Counted from the first letter of the stretch, positions 33,905 to 46,800 are shown. The stretch: DNA of 48,380 bases from Scenedesmus sp. ARA3 (GCA_004335835.1 RWJK01000081.1:1-48380); one strand, 5' to 3'. Numbers and translations are program-made. Notes: a model not told the origin generated them from the sequence alone.

Positions 33905-35773
33905 ACTGCTGCTACTGTCAGCACGACGTGCGGTGATGAGTAGGCGCTGCAGCAGCAAGAGCAGCCATAGCAGCAGCAGGAGCAGGAGTCGCAGCATGCA
34001 GGTGAAGCAGCACAAATGGCAGTACAAACATGCATTTGCAGGTGCTTGGACAGCGAGCAGTGGGGGCTTAGGTGCGTACAGCCACTTGCACTGCCTAATC
34101 ACTGTTGACGCTGTTGACGTTGATCCTGAACATGCCGCTGCTGCTGCGATCTGCGTGACAAGCTCACATGCATGTTGTGTCTGCCCTGCTCTGTCACGCT
34201 GTGTTGTGTTGCTGCTCTGCGCAGGTTTACGAAGTGCCTCCAGGGCTGGAAGCAGAAGCTGCAGGACATTGGCTACGACAGCATAGTGTTTGAGGACCCG
34301 CTGGACATGCTGCTGCAGCAAGTGCAGGTGCGGGCAGGGCAGGGTCTTCCAGCAGTGGTGCACCAGCTTGTATCGCTTGCACTGCTTGAGGAGCACTGAA
34401 GCTCGCACAGCCTACACCCTGCGTTCATGCACTGTGAGCGCTGCGCTTGTCTCTCATCGCTTGGCTGCATCGTGGGTTTCATCTGATGCCTAAGCTTGGC
34501 TATGGCTCGCCTCACGCCATCATACATGTGTGCTGCTGTTTGCTGCGCCAGGCCATCCTGATTGGGCCTGGTGTTGAGGGCGGCATCGATGAGCAGCAGC
34601 TGCTGGCCAACTTCCGTGATGACACCTGGTCCAACACGTGCGTGATGCTGCTGCGCTTCATCACCAGCGCGGAGATCAAGCGGCGCGTGGACCACTTCGA
34701 GCCGTTCGTGGTGGTGAGTGTTGCGCAAAGCAAATTGGTGCGCAACAACACAAACAGTGGTCAAACCACTGAGCCTGGTTATACATGCCACCACATGCAC
34801 GTGCGCAGGCACAGGCGGTGTCAAGTAGAGGAAGGTACTTGCTGCGCCACCACTTATGCAGTGCTGTCGTGCTCAATACCTGCCCTTGGCATGCTGTTTC
34901 TCGACTGGCATGTTGTCCAGTTCTGGCAACTGCTGCCGGCTCAGATGTGATTTGCTTGCATGCTACTAGTTACATCACGTGGCTTGCTGTGTGACTGCAG
35001 GGCCAGTACGAGATGGATGTGGCCACCTTTTGTGAGCGCAGCGTGGACGTGATGGGCGAGGAGAGCGACCACATCCACGCGCAGGCCCTCACAGACGCGG
35101 TGCAGGTGCGCGCTGGCTAGCAGGCTGCTGATATTGGGGTCTTGCATGCTCAAAGATATGTTGGTTGTCATAGCTGGGATGTTGAGCATGCAGCCGCTGT
35201 CGGGTTGGTTTGTGCTGCATGCCCAGCATCATGCAGACCACAACGCTCTAAGCTTTTTGGGCTTGGGAAGTGCTGGAGCAGAGTGTGCTGTGCCTGTGCT
35301 GTGTGGTGCCGCGCAGGTACCGGTGCGCATCATCCAGATTGACAGCAGTGGCGGCCAGGAGGCGTCTGTGGTGGACATGAAGCCGGAGGGGCTGAGTGCA
35401 GAGGAGCAGGCAGCACTGGGGCCACCCAAGGTGCACATGCTGTACCGCCCAGGTGAGTGGTGGTGCACAACGCTTCATCATAATGCGGACTGAGTAGGAT
35501 TCAGCTGGTCGTGGGTGGCTTTCCTCCTAGTGTGGCGGTACAAAATGCCTGTCTGACTTTGCTGCACACGCAACTGTGCTGCTGGTATGCGAAGCTCGTC
35601 CTCACTATTTGCTGTGAGCTTTGGCAGGCCTCCTTGTGCCAGCTGACCAGGTGCATTTTTCAGTTCTGATTGAAGTGCACTGCCTGCCACGTGCCATCTC
35701 GTGGTGAGCGCTGACACAGACAATATGTGCTCCTCTGCCTGCAGGCCACTACGATATCCTGTATCCCTGCTGA
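32987..35773 (+). CDS. OTUB1: OTUB1-type ubiquitin thioesterase (deubiquitinase)
   Basis: Eight exons: 32987-33141, 33260-33321, 33684-33849, 34225-34327, 34552-34713, 35001-35105, 35317-35452, 35745-35773; 305 residues, all phases fit. The catalytic motif RTRGDGNCFFRSF gives Asp101 and Cys104, and the C-terminal YRPGHYDILYP gives the catalytic His298, the complete triad of the OTU cysteine protease family. ESDHIHAQALTDA and the helical arm with RFITSAEIKRR match OTUB1/OTUB2. It would cleave Lys48-linked ubiquitin chains in cytosol and nucleus; in animals OTUB1 also inhibits E2 enzymes through its N-terminus, and here about 50 Gln/Ala-rich residues precede the conserved part. The start is the first ATG of the open first exon. 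A 30-nt segment at 34042-34071 in intron 3 is bounded by AG and GT and would keep the frame if included. Confidence 0.94.
33860..33920 (+). repeat. CTG/CTA run just inside OTUB1 intron 3
   Basis: Starts about 10 bases after the exon 3 donor (GTGAGT at 33850) and consists of CTG triplets interspersed with CTA. Confidence 0.85.
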
Positions 35774-36531
35774 CCAGCAGCCAGGCTTAGGCTGGAGGAG
35801 TGTGTTGGTGGGATAGGGTTCATGCTCCTTACAAACCATAATGGTTGCTCGGCTTTTTTGTGGAGGCCGCATGTGACTGTGCGTGTGGCCTGTGTTCGGC
35901 AAGCACAGACGATAACTGTGTACAGGATGTTGTGGCTTGCAGTTGGCGTTGACCGGCACTCATCATCCTCTCAACTTCATGAGTGACGAATATGATGCCT
36001 GGCTTGTGGGGGAGTTTGGGCGGCACTTTCAAGCAATGTGAGTTGACAACAAGCACTGCACTTCTGTCCTTGGTGCTATTGTGTTCATGAGGCACCTGTG
36101 CTTGCACAAGGCAACACTGCACGTCTAGTAGCCTTGAGCACATTCTTCAGCAGATGTCAGTTGGTTTTGAATCGAAGGTCAGCTTGGTTGAACCATGTCC
36201 AGCAACTGGATCCGTGTTTTGTGCCATCGCACAGGTGAAGGAGTCCCTCGTGGTATCTGCCCTCGTATGGCTCATGGCAACCAGCATCAATGTGCACTTC
36301 GACTCTGGCTTGCTGCTGGCGTGTGGCTTAGGCTGTAGCACGCCCAAACCCTATAAGTGACCAGTGCGTACGTTTGTAAAGAACGAGTTTGAATATTTGT
36401 TTTACATCTTCGAGCTTGCCTGTTTGCCAACGAAAAGAGCGGGAAGTGTCGAGCAGCTGAGCTTTTGCTTGACGTGCACGTACTTCACATAGACCTCGGC
36501 GTCAGCACTAGACTATAAACGACTTGTGGAA
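35774..36531. other. Intergenic region OTUB1 / CFAP45
   Basis: Probable OTUB1 3' UTR with TGTAA at 36375-36379, followed by the CFAP45 promoter. ACTATAAAC at about 36512 is TATA-like but only some 20 bp before the ATG, so it is doubtful as a promoter element. No coding pattern and no long repeat. Confidence 0.45.
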
Positions 36532-39500
36532 ATGGGGCGTGCAGGCTCTAATGCGAGCCTGGGCAGTGCGCGCTCCAACAAGTCTTCTACGTGAGTGCAG
36601 CAGCTGGTCCCTGCTGCTCCTGGCTTGCTTGTGTTCTCATGCGTGTTGCTTGCTGTTCAGACAAATTGTAGTGCAAATGCATGGTTGCTTGGGTTATCAT
36701 GTTAGCTGGCAGCGTAGAAGCTCATCTGGTTACAGCAGCACCACCTGCCTTCGTGCCAGTTGCCGTTCACACATGCTGCTCAATTCATATCGGCTGCTGT
36801 AGATACCGCACGGTCGCCAGGGACAGCTACGTAGACGACTCACTGTTTGGAAACAAGTCCCCTTCACCCAGCAATGATGTCAAGCAGCAGCCGCAGGTGA
36901 GCAGGGCAGCCGCTGCTGCACGCAGTGCCACACCAGTCAAATTAGGTGATGCAGGCCTTTCGTGCACCTCCACCCTGCTAACAGCATCAAACAGGGTGTG
37001 ATTTCTGGGAGCTTCCAGTGGTGCGCTCGTCACATGCAGCCGCCGTTTATGTGTGCTGCAGTCCCCTGGGGCCACGGCCAAAGCAACAAAGTCCATGTAC
37101 CGCTCGGCCTTGGTAAAGGCTGAGCGCAAGCCAGAGGTTGTCACACTGACAGAGGCAGACCTGCAGCGCATGCTAGCAGACGCACCAATCATGACAGCAG
37201 AGCAGGTCAGCAGTATGAGGCATGCTGCAGAGGAGCGCAAGGAAGCTGAGCGTGCTGCTGCTAAGGTGCGCAAGGAGAAGATGCTGCGGCTGGAGGAAGA
37301 GGCGCGCAAGCAGGTGCGCAGTAGCAAGGCACGACCAGCACTTGCAGGAACCCGCAGCATTGAATGGCCAGCATCTCTGCAGCAGGGTGAGATTAATGTG
37401 TTGGATAGAGCAACAAAACAGCAAGAGTGTACATCAGGAGCGACAGGCAGTCAAGCAGCAAACTTACATGAAGCAGAATGACAGGGGCATCAACATGCGC
37501 AAGGTGCAGACAAGGCACCATACCCGCTTCAATGTGTCTGGGTTCACAGCATCACGTCAAGGTGGTCATAGCTGCAGATCATTGTGCTGCCGCTGTGCTT
37601 GCAGGCGCCTCCCACTGAGTCGCAGGTTGTGCGCGCACAGGCAGACAATGCCACGCTGAGCCGCGCGCACCAGCTGCTGGAGGAGGAGAAGGACGAGGTG
37701 AAGCACATGAACCAGATGGTGCAGTACGCCAAGTGTGTGGCAGTACGAGACAAGCAGATGCAGGTGAGCATCCCCAGCGTGTCTCAATGCTTAGTCTGCC
37801 TGGCTGCAGCAAGCCATTGTTGCTGATGGAAGACACACACGGCATGTAGGAAGCAGCAGGGAGCTGGCTTGCAAGGTACTTATTGTGTTGTGGGCTGGTG
37901 CATCTGCTTGCAGGAGAAAATGTCAGCCATGCTTGCTGAGGAGGAGGAGCAGAAGCGGCTGGACCTCATGATGGAGATTGAGCGCCTGCGAGCACTGGAG
38001 GCATACCAGGTGGGAACAGCGACGCACGCTGGCAAGAGGCTGCAGCTGCAGCAGAAGATGTGACCCGTGTGCAGGGATTCCCATGTCCACACATGCAAGC
38101 ACCCAGCAATGCAGTATCGTGTTGTCAGCCGCAGCGGCCTGGTTGGAAAGCGGACACTCCATTGGGCATGCCATGCACCTAAGATGCGTTTGACAGCTGC
38201 TGTAGTTGTGCCTGCATACGCATGTTTCGTGTGAATTGTCTGGCGTCACCCGTGCCTCATCTGCCTGCAGGCGCGTGATGTGCAGCGGCGTGAGGAGCAG
38301 GCGCGCAGCGCAGCCATCCTGCAGGAGCAGCTGGCTGAGCGGCAGCGGCAGCGGCTGAGGGAGGAGGAGATGCGGGACCAGGTGGGGGGGCTGGGCTGCA
38401 TGGGAGGCGATGTCCTTTGCGTTCGCAGAAGCAGCAGCAGTGTGTGTTGTCTGGCTGGACCACAACGCTGGCTGGAAATGCACCAACCCTGCAAGAAGCA
38501 GCCATCTACACAATGCCTCAGTGTTGCGCTGCCTGCTTGACGCTGTGGCTCTCTGAACCACTGCAGGAACGCATGGCCATGGCTCGTGAGCTGGAGCGCT
38601 TGCAGCATGAGGAAGCAGCAGCGGCAGCAGCGAAGAAGGCGCGGGCAGCAGCACTCATGGAGGAGGTGCGCACCACACATGAACAGGGATGACTAATACC
38701 AATGCGGCAGTGGCAGCTGTGGAGCATACATTCTTCAGCAGCCATATTGTTTGCTGCCAGCTGGCACCACTGTTTGTCGTCCTGGGTGCTGCCAACGGCC
38801 GGCTTTGAAAGCAGCGCAATGTGTGCTCCTGAACCCAGCACCAAGGTTCCTGATGTATCTGCTGCGCATTTGGATGCAGGTGGCTGCGTCCAACGCTGAG
38901 CAGATTGAGCGCAAGAAGCAGCTGGAGCAGCAGGAGTGGGAGGAAGAGATGCGCATTGCAGAGTACATCAGGCGCAAGGATGCGCGGGAGCAGGTGCGAT
39001 CCGCGGCAGAGCTAGCCAGTGAGGCAGCACCCTAGTATTGATGCTTTACAGCTTCCGAGTTGCCGCCTTTGCCACCAGCTGTGCTGTGCAGCTGCCTTCT
39101 GCCTCTTGGCGCCCGGCACAGCTTGCTCTGCTCAAATGGCATGTGCGTTGCTTTTCAAACATTGCATCCTAGTGTTGCTGAGCGGTAGTTGCGCTGTCTT
39201 GCAGGCGCTTGCTGCTGAGAAGGAGGCGATTGCGCGTGAGAAGGAGATGGAGGTGGCCCGGCTGCGCGCCATGCAAGAGAAGCAGGCAGACCACCAATGC
39301 GAGCAGGATGAGCTGCGGGCGCGCAGGTACCAGGTGCGTGGAACTGGGTAGTGGGTAGTATGCAGGGGTAGGCAGGTTAGGGCACCTTCAACATCTGATC
39401 AGACCTGGCACAGCGGGTCGAGGTGGCACACTATCTGTGGGGTTTGACAAGCAACTGTGAAGGCAGATTAGCAGCTGCGTCCTGTTCATAAGTGTCGTGC

Positions 39501-40452
39501 TGGCGCACCACACGTGTTGTGCTGTTGCAGGAGGCTAAGGAGCGCGAGTGGCGCGCAAAGGAGCGGGCGGCTGCAGAGCGCCAGGCGGCCATGATGGCAG
39601 ACCTTGCTGCAGCCCGTGAGGCCCAGATGCGCTCCAAGCTGGTGGCGCAGGCCACAATGGCACAGGTGGAGCAGACCGAGTTCATGCGCGTGCTGACAGT
39701 GAACCAGGAGAAGGAGGAGCAGCAGCGGAGCCAGGTAAGGCATTGGCGTATAAGGGTGCTGCTGCCTGATCAGGTGTTTGCAGGACAACCCACTTGTTGC
39801 CTGGCACAGCTGCGGTACAACACACCTGGCTCAATGCTGCTGTATGTTTGGACGTCTGCTGCCTCATGGATGAATTGGCTAGATTTGCAGGGTTGTCTGT
39901 GCTGGGTTCTTGTTCGCTATCTTGTGTCGCAGAGCTCAGTGCTCGGCAACCCACAGGCTCACAGTGCAGTCCCTGCGGGCCCCCTTACCGTGTGCTGCTG
40001 CCCTGTTTGGCCCTGCTTGTTCTTGCGTAGGCTGCTGCGCAGCACCAGATCAGCGAGGCGTACAAGCGCGACCTGCTGGGCCAGATCCAGGCGCATGCGG
40101 AGGCCAAGCGCGCGGAGCGCGCCGCATACCTGGAGGAGGGCAAAAAGATCCGCCAGGTGCAGCAGCAGGAAAAGGCGTCACTGGAGGAGGTGAGGCCCTT
40201 GTAACGGCTGTAGCTGTGCCGTGGCAGCAGGATTGCAAGCTGGCCCTGCTTGCACGGTAAAGCGCATGGCATGATCTCCTCCAAACTGCTGCATTCGTGT
40301 GTGCAGCCACCTGACACTGACAGCTGTGGTGTGCGCATTGCTGTGTCTGCCTACAGATCAAGGCGCGCAAGCTGCAAGAGCTGGCATGCAGCGGCGTGCC
40401 TGAGAAGTACCAAGCGGAGCTGGCTCGTATGCGCATCAAGAGCGCAAAGTAG
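36532..40452 (+). CDS. CFAP45: Cilia- and flagella-associated protein 45 (FAP45/CCDC19)
   Basis: Twelve exons: 36532-36590, 36803-36896, 37062-37313, 37605-37763, 37914-38009, 38271-38381, 38567-38665, 38880-38993, 39205-39333, 39531-39734, 40031-40189, 40357-40452; 523 residues, close to the animal and Chlamydomonas proteins. An N-terminal 'YRT.......DDSLFG' motif and the block RLRAMQEKQADHQCEQDELRAR (split across two lines of the family alignment as RLRAMQEK and QDELRAR) are diagnostic; nearly everything after residue 80 is charged Glu/Arg/Lys-rich coiled coil, ending with 'GVPEKY'. CFAP45 is a microtubule inner protein of doublet B-tubules and binds AMP in animals. Its presence implies the alga keeps genes for motile flagella, at least for zoospores or gametes. 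Introns fall almost always in phase 0 after a Gln codon. TGTAA sites follow at 40640 and 40669. Confidence 0.93.
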
Positions 40453-41788
40453 TAACTGTAGATGCCAAGCCGATGACATGCTCGAGGCTCTGGCTCCTGC
40501 AACAACCCTGGCGAAATTCTTTGGAGCTGCTTGAGATGCAGACTGCATGATAGCCCAAGCTGCTCACTGAGCGACTTGTCTCAAGCGTTATAGCTGTAGC
40601 TTTCTCGGCGCTTTCTGCGCTGCAAGGGTTGCCTGGGGTTGTAAAGGGAGAGTTTTCATTTTACAACATGTAAGCAGGGCTGAAGCTGGCTCTGGCGCTG
40701 AAAGGTTGTCAATGACCGGGCTAGAGGCAGCGCAGCCTTGATTGCCCCATGAGCTTCAGGTCGGAGAGGCTGCACCTGTGCGGTCATAGCTGATTGTCTG
40801 TTGTCTAGCGATGTATGTGTTGTGTAACCACTTGAGTTACAACGTGACCAATATGGCATGATTGAAGGTCCAGTGTAGCACTGCTGCGCCTCTTGCATCA
40901 ATGCAATACAACAGCACTCCGTGCAAGGTGCATTGCACAACAAAGATCCCTGTTGCGCAAGGACTGACGGTCCACATGGCCACGGTTCAACGCCTTGCCG
41001 CCATGTACGCACGGCACACACCTGCAAAAAGCATGTGCCGCATGCTCCATCTGAAAGCAGATGCCAGCAGCACAAGTGAGGGTGCCAAGCCGCCCAGGTT
41101 TGCCAATGCTCAAGTCATTCTGTACACGCCACACGTGTGTTGCCAATGTCACTGCCAATCGTAGCACCAGATGCCACTGTCACCGCCAACGCAACAGCAG
41201 CAGCTCATGTTGGGCCATGCACTTTGCACATTTCAACTCACTTCACATGCAACTTGAAGCCTACGTACAGCTAGCTATGAAACAGAATTACAGGCAGCTC
41301 TCCGGGCTAGCCCAGCTATACACTCACAACCTTAACACAGTGATGCGGTGCCTGCGTCAAATGTCAAGAAAGGCATGCGCACATCACCAGACGTATGGTA
41401 CAAAAAAGCTAGAAGCTGCTCTCAAGGAATACTCTGGTTACACACTGCTAAAAGCAGTGGTGTTTGAAAGTAATGGGATAACGCCACAACCGTGTCTGCA
41501 GACCTTGTGATCGCTGCTGTGCTGTGCTGATCAGCACTCAGCATGCGCTGCTGCTCGCGCACTTGATGCCAACGGCATAGACAGCAGGGCAACAAAAGGT
41601 TGGCTCTGCGCTGAACGCAGCTCCACCTTCTGCACATGTGCTGTGGCAATCTCATTGAGACCATGCATGGTACCATGCAGTAGCGCACAGTCCAGCACAG
41701 CATAATGTCAGCACAGTGGTGCGCGGACTGCGCTGCATGTGCTTCATGCGCCGGCATGGGTGCCACCTGGCTGCCATAGGATGCAAGC
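40453..41788. other. Convergent intergenic region, CFAP45 / Mpv17 3' ends
   Basis: Holds both 3' UTRs. TGTAA for CFAP45 occurs at 40640-40644, 40669-40673 and 40823-40827; TTACA for the minus-strand Mpv17 gene at 41438-41442 and 41288-41292. No gene is visible. Confidence 0.6.
40640..40673 (+). terminator. Two TGTAA poly(A) signals of CFAP45
   Basis: Chlorophyte polyadenylation signals about 190 and 220 bp past the stop codon at 40452. Confidence 0.55.
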
Positions 41789-43472
41789 TCAAGCAGTCTT
41801 GAGGGCAGGCGGCCGCGCACGGGAGCTGAGGATGACAAACACGCCCCTGCACAGCAGCAAAAATGTATGCACAGCAGCAGAGAGCTTGAAACGACGCAGT
41901 AAAGCACGGGTAGCGGGTAGTGAGTGCATGGTGTGCAAGTGTACGGCGCCTGCCATCACAGGAGTTGCCGTCTGGCAGCTACCGCAGGGCACGTCACAAG
42001 TGGGTTTGTATGTACAGCTGATTCAGGCTGAAATGGCAAGTGGCTGGCTCGCATGCAGGCTCAACTGCTGCCTCACCAGAACAGTGCCACGATGTTGGCG
42101 AACAGCACCCTGAACTGCAGCGGCACAAAGCGGTAGTTGATGAGTGACACCACCGACCACACCTGCGGCAGCAACAGCGGCAGCGGCAAAGGCAGCAGCA
42201 TCAGCATCAGCGACAACCGAGGCGCTTTTGTTGTCAAACAGCAGCCAAGACGCAACGAGCTTACATGCATGCTGTCACCAACACTATGTGCAGCCTGCGC
42301 TGATGCAAGCGTCCAAGTTGTGCATGCTCACACCATGCACCTTGCTGCTGCCACTGATGCCCACAATGCTGCTGCCATGCTGCTGCATCGCCACTTGATT
42401 GCTTGTGCACCGCTCACCCTCCAGCCATTCACTTGTAGTGCAGGGTACTCCCTGCTGAACCTGCGCTGGAAGGCGGCAGCAGGCATGCCTGCAAGCACAC
42501 ACAGCAGGTGACAGATGTTACAAGCACAAAAGGCAGACAACTACAGTGTGACTTTTCAATGGCGACAGCCGAAAGGTGTCTCTCCTCATGCAGATGTACT
42601 TGTTACCCTTGCTTTTGCTGTTGTCCTCACCGCTACCAATGACGCCACCTGTGCCAATGTCACTGCTGGCACTGATGTCGCCACTCTTGCTTCTGCTGCC
42701 ATCAACGCTTCTGTCACCAGTGCAGCTACTCACCATTGACCACCATGGATGTGTACGCCATGAAGGCCAGGTTGTACAGTGGGCCAAACGTGAGCTGGTC
42801 AAGCGCCACCTTCTGCAGCACTGTCTGCAGTGTCTCAGCCTTGCCAGCAAACCAGCGCTGCAGGTACATGTGCCAGAAGTGGGCGCTGGGCGCACCAATC
42901 AGCAGGCCCCACAGCTGCAGCAGCAGACGGCAGCAGTATAGTTGCAGGGGTTGGCAGGCAGGGGTGGCTGCGGGTAGCTCTGGCTGCTGTGCCATTACAA
43001 GCTTCGCATACAGCAGCATGCAGGTGCCTCGCCTGTTGTGAGCTGCACCAGATGTTCAACAAAAGTACCAGCAGCAGTTTAGCTCCATGCAATTGCTGGG
43101 CTGTGCAGGACCCTCCTGCAAGTTGCTTGCGCCCTGCAGCAAGCATTTGAGCAGTTCTCACCGCCATCTTGATGGTCCTTGTGAGGCTGTACTTTGTGCC
43201 AATCAGCCGCTGCGCGATAACATCGCTTAGTGATGCTACGCATGCTGATGTCAGAGCCTGCAGGGCAAGATGACAGGCAATCAGTCAGGATATGGCAGTG
43301 GACAAGCCTGATGTTGACATTCGAGCAGCAGCAACAGCAACAGCGACACCAGCATGTGTGGACACTGCACCTTGGTCTGCAGGGGCTTCTTGGTCAGCTG
43401 CTGCTTGTACTTGCTCCATGCTAGATGTACCACTGTGGGGCTGTGCCCCTCGGCTGGTGCTGCTGCTGCCAT
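41789..43472 (-). CDS. Mpv17/PMP22 family membrane protein
   Basis: Six exons: 43472-43371, 43257-43162, 42914-42734, 42488-42433, 42162-42077, 41846-41789; 192 residues, the usual family length. The family pattern is present in order: WSKYKQQLTKKPLQTKALTS near residues 19-38, 'SDVIAQR', GLLIGAPSAHFWHMYL, LDQLTFGPL..LAF, a short FSREYPALQ segment and the signature VWSVVSLINYRFVPLQFRVLFAN followed by W at the end of the membrane core. These are small four-helix proteins of the mitochondrial inner or peroxisomal membrane; Mpv17 forms a channel affecting mitochondrial nucleotide pools, but individual roles vary and the compartment here cannot be told. The loop after the third helix block has VNGMPAAAF instead of the usual lysine-rich segment. 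It shares a 417-bp upstream region with the divergent HECT ligase gene. Confidence 0.92.
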
Positions 43473-43889
43473 GCTGCGTTAGGGCCCTCCCTCCAGTTTT
43501 GCTGCACGTCTTGGCGAAGCAGTGTGCCTGATGTTCAGAGCTGGCGCATTGCCTTTGTAACCTAGAGTTATTACTCGGACAATCGAGGATCACCGTGCAA
43601 TTGTGGAATTCAAGGCACCACACTACGTTCTTGGTTACGTGTTGTCAGCGATTACCTATGAAGCTGAACCGCATTCAACTGCCATGACAACCGCTTGTCA
43701 GCAGTCCTGTGCACGCATTGCTGTTGTCTCTGAATATTTTTTGTGTGCGTTGCTGCCTCGACCTTGATGCCGAATACGCTTGACGTCCTGCAACTCTTTC
43801 TGCTCGTTGTTGCCAGGCTGCACGCTTTGGTAGTGAAACAAGCACGGATAAGGATACATACAAACCAATAATGCAGGTTTAAACACAAC
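43473..43889. promoter_or_regulatory. Divergent promoter region, Mpv17 / HECT ligase
   Basis: 417 bp between the two start codons. The part 43550-43880 is AT-richer and free of CTG/CAG runs, as in the other divergent promoters of this window; an AT-rich stretch (GAATATTTTTTG) lies at about 43732. Confidence 0.5.
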
Positions 43890-46800
43890 ATGGGCCTGTT
43901 CTGCTGCATTCGGAGCTGCAGGACAAAAGTAGTGCCAGAGTCAAGTCAGCATGTTGCCCATGATGCTGCATCAGCACCAACAGCTGGGCGGAGCAGTGCA
44001 AGGGCCACCAAGGCAGAAAAAGAGACCAGAGCGTATGCAACGAGACATCAACACATATCTCTGAGCAGGCGAGCATTGACAGCAGGCACAGCCCATTTGG
44101 CAGGACCAGGAAGGTGACACCATGACTGAATGCTCGCAGGAATACTGCTACAGCAGCTGCTGCGCTGGACAACTTGCTGTCGCGCATACTATCAGATGCT
44201 GGGCTATCAGACCACGCCACTGGCTTCAGCAACAGCAGCAGCAGCAAGCCAAAGGCGCGTCAGAGGCTGCCATCAAACCTGCAGGAGCTGAACACCTGTA
44301 TAGCAGCAGCATGCAGCAGAGCAGGGCACACAGCAGAGTCACTCCAAGAGACTGCCGCTGAGTTTTCAAGCTGCCTGCTGGAGCATTTCAAGCATCAACA
44401 GCAGCATCAGCAGTATGCAGCACTCCCAAGTGTGCAGGTGCCATCTGCAGATGCGCTTGTGGCTGCCCTCAACATGGCGGTATACTCGCAGGTAGGATAG
44501 GTGCTGCTTGTATCATGTGACTTGTTGGAATTAGCCACGATGCCGAGTCTACTGTTGCCTCTTGACATCTAACAATGGGAGCTTCATATGCAGTGTGGTT
44601 GCTGAGTCATGCATGTGCTGTTGCGCAGGTGACGCTGGACAGTGCGGCTGTACTGCAGCAGCGGTACAAGCAGTACAACCAGCTGCTGGTCAGCTTGGGG
44701 CTGCAGCACAGCAAACTGGCATCGTGCGTGCAGCCAGCAAACAAGGTGAGCAGTGCTGCTGTCAGATATGACCAACAGCAGGGATCCACCCGCAGGCACA
44801 TAGCGGAGTGCATTCACTGCAGCAGTTTCAATTCAAGACGTGTCACTGTTCTGGTCAACAGGAAGCGAGGTTGAGTTCAGCGTAAACTCAAAGGAAGGTT
44901 CATAGAATGGCAGCTTATACATTAGTCAGGCGGCTTTGCCAAACATGGACACGGGCAGTGGCAAGCCAGCAACTGCTGATGTGTTTGTACATGTTTGCGT
45001 TGCTGCGCTGTCACCACCTGCAGGCTGTGCTGGCCTGCCTGCAGCTGGGCAGCAGAGCAGCAGCTGGCGAGCTCAGGGTGCCCTGCGTGGTGCGGCGGCG
45101 CTCAGCCTTCTGGGATGCGCTGCAGCAGCTGCAGCAGCAGGGCATTGTCACAGTACTGCCAGACAGGCAGCAGCAGGCGGCTGGCGCAGTGCAGCTGGCA
45201 AAGCTCTTCCCGCGCTTTGTAGATGAGCAGCAGCAGCAGCAGCAGCAGCATCAACTCAGCAGCGCCACAGGCTACAGTGTTGTTGTGGAGGGTGGTGAGG
45301 GCCATGGGCCCCGCAAGGAGTTCTTCCAGCTGGTAGGGGAGGGATGGAGCAGGGCTGATGCAGCCCAGGTGAGCTCCTGCTGCTGCATACCACTCCTGCA
45401 GCGCCCGGTCAGACAAAGCTATCCACAGTCGGCACTAGCAGCGTCCTGGTATGCTTGCAAGCGTACTGCTTCTTCTGATGCACAGTTAGCATGCACACAT
45501 GCATGCTGTTGACATTAGCACAGTTCACCGCCGCCACTTCTCGACTTATATTTCTGTGTACATGCAGCCTGCGCTGTTTGTGCACCTGCGCGGCCCCGGC
45601 ACGTGGTGGCTCAACAGCACCCTCAGCTGCAGCGCGCAGCTGCAGGCCGCCTACTGGGCAGTGGGCTGGCTGCTGGGCCAGGCGCTGGTCAACCGCTGCA
45701 CCGTGGGCCTGCAGCTGGCACCGCTGCTGTTCCACCGGCTGCTGCTGCAGCCGCATGAAGCGTTTCAGGTGGGTGGTTGCAGTGAGGGTGGTGCAGAAGC
45801 AAGCTCAGACCTATGTGGCTGCCACATGTGTTGCAGACCTGGGACAGGCTGCTTGATTGCTAAAGAGTCAACCACCAGTCCTTGCTGAACTCGTGATGCT
45901 GCACGTCTTCAACATTGCAGCCCAGTCTGGCCATGCTGCAGCAGCATGACCCTGAGGCAGCGCAGGGCCTGCAGGCAGTGCTGCAGCTGCCACAGCAGCA
46001 GTACCAGCAACTGCTGCAGGTAGAGGGCAGGCCAGGCAGTACAAGCAAGCAGCAGTACATTGGCTTGGCGCTGCAGCAGCTGCTGGTTGAGGATGTGCGC
46101 TGGCAGCTGGAGGCACTGCAGGAAGGCTTCTTCACTGTTTTAGATCGGCAGGTGCGCCACATGGCAGATTTGCAGCTCGCCAACCTGGGATGCTCTATAC
46201 AGCAGAACATGCAAGCACGCCAGCCGTTGCATTGTGCTACGTCTGCAGCTGCTTGGCTGCTTTGCTGGCGAGGCGCAAAACTAAACCACTGGTGCTGCGT
46301 CTGACACTGTGAGGGCGTTGCTGCATCCTGCAGGTGCTGCTGGATTGCTGCTTCAACGGTGCTAGCATGGCATGCGCACTGTGTGGCGCAGCTGTAGACG
46401 ACTCTGCAGATTTTGATGTGCAAAAGGTGTTCAGAGTAGTGGTAGACGATGAGGATGCAGCCAGCAGCAGCAGCAGCAGACAGGGTGGTGAGGATGGCAC
46501 AAACGAGGCAGCAGCAGGTAGCGGCTCAGGCAGGCCGCTGAGCAGCGAGCAGCTGGTGCTGCAGTGCCTGTGGCAGGTGCTGGCGGCCTGGGGGCCTGAG
46601 CAGAAGCGCGCCTTCATCAAGTTCGTCACAGGCAGCAGCAGGTGCGGTTTAAACATGGCTTGTGCATTCTTTGGTTCCTGCAAAGCAGCCATTAATATGA
46701 AGTGCTCAGTGTGCTGCCTAGCCAGGTGGTAGCGCAGAGCACAAGAGCAGAATGACACTATCAGTTTGCATGGATCTTGCAAGCTGTTCACGTCGCTGCT

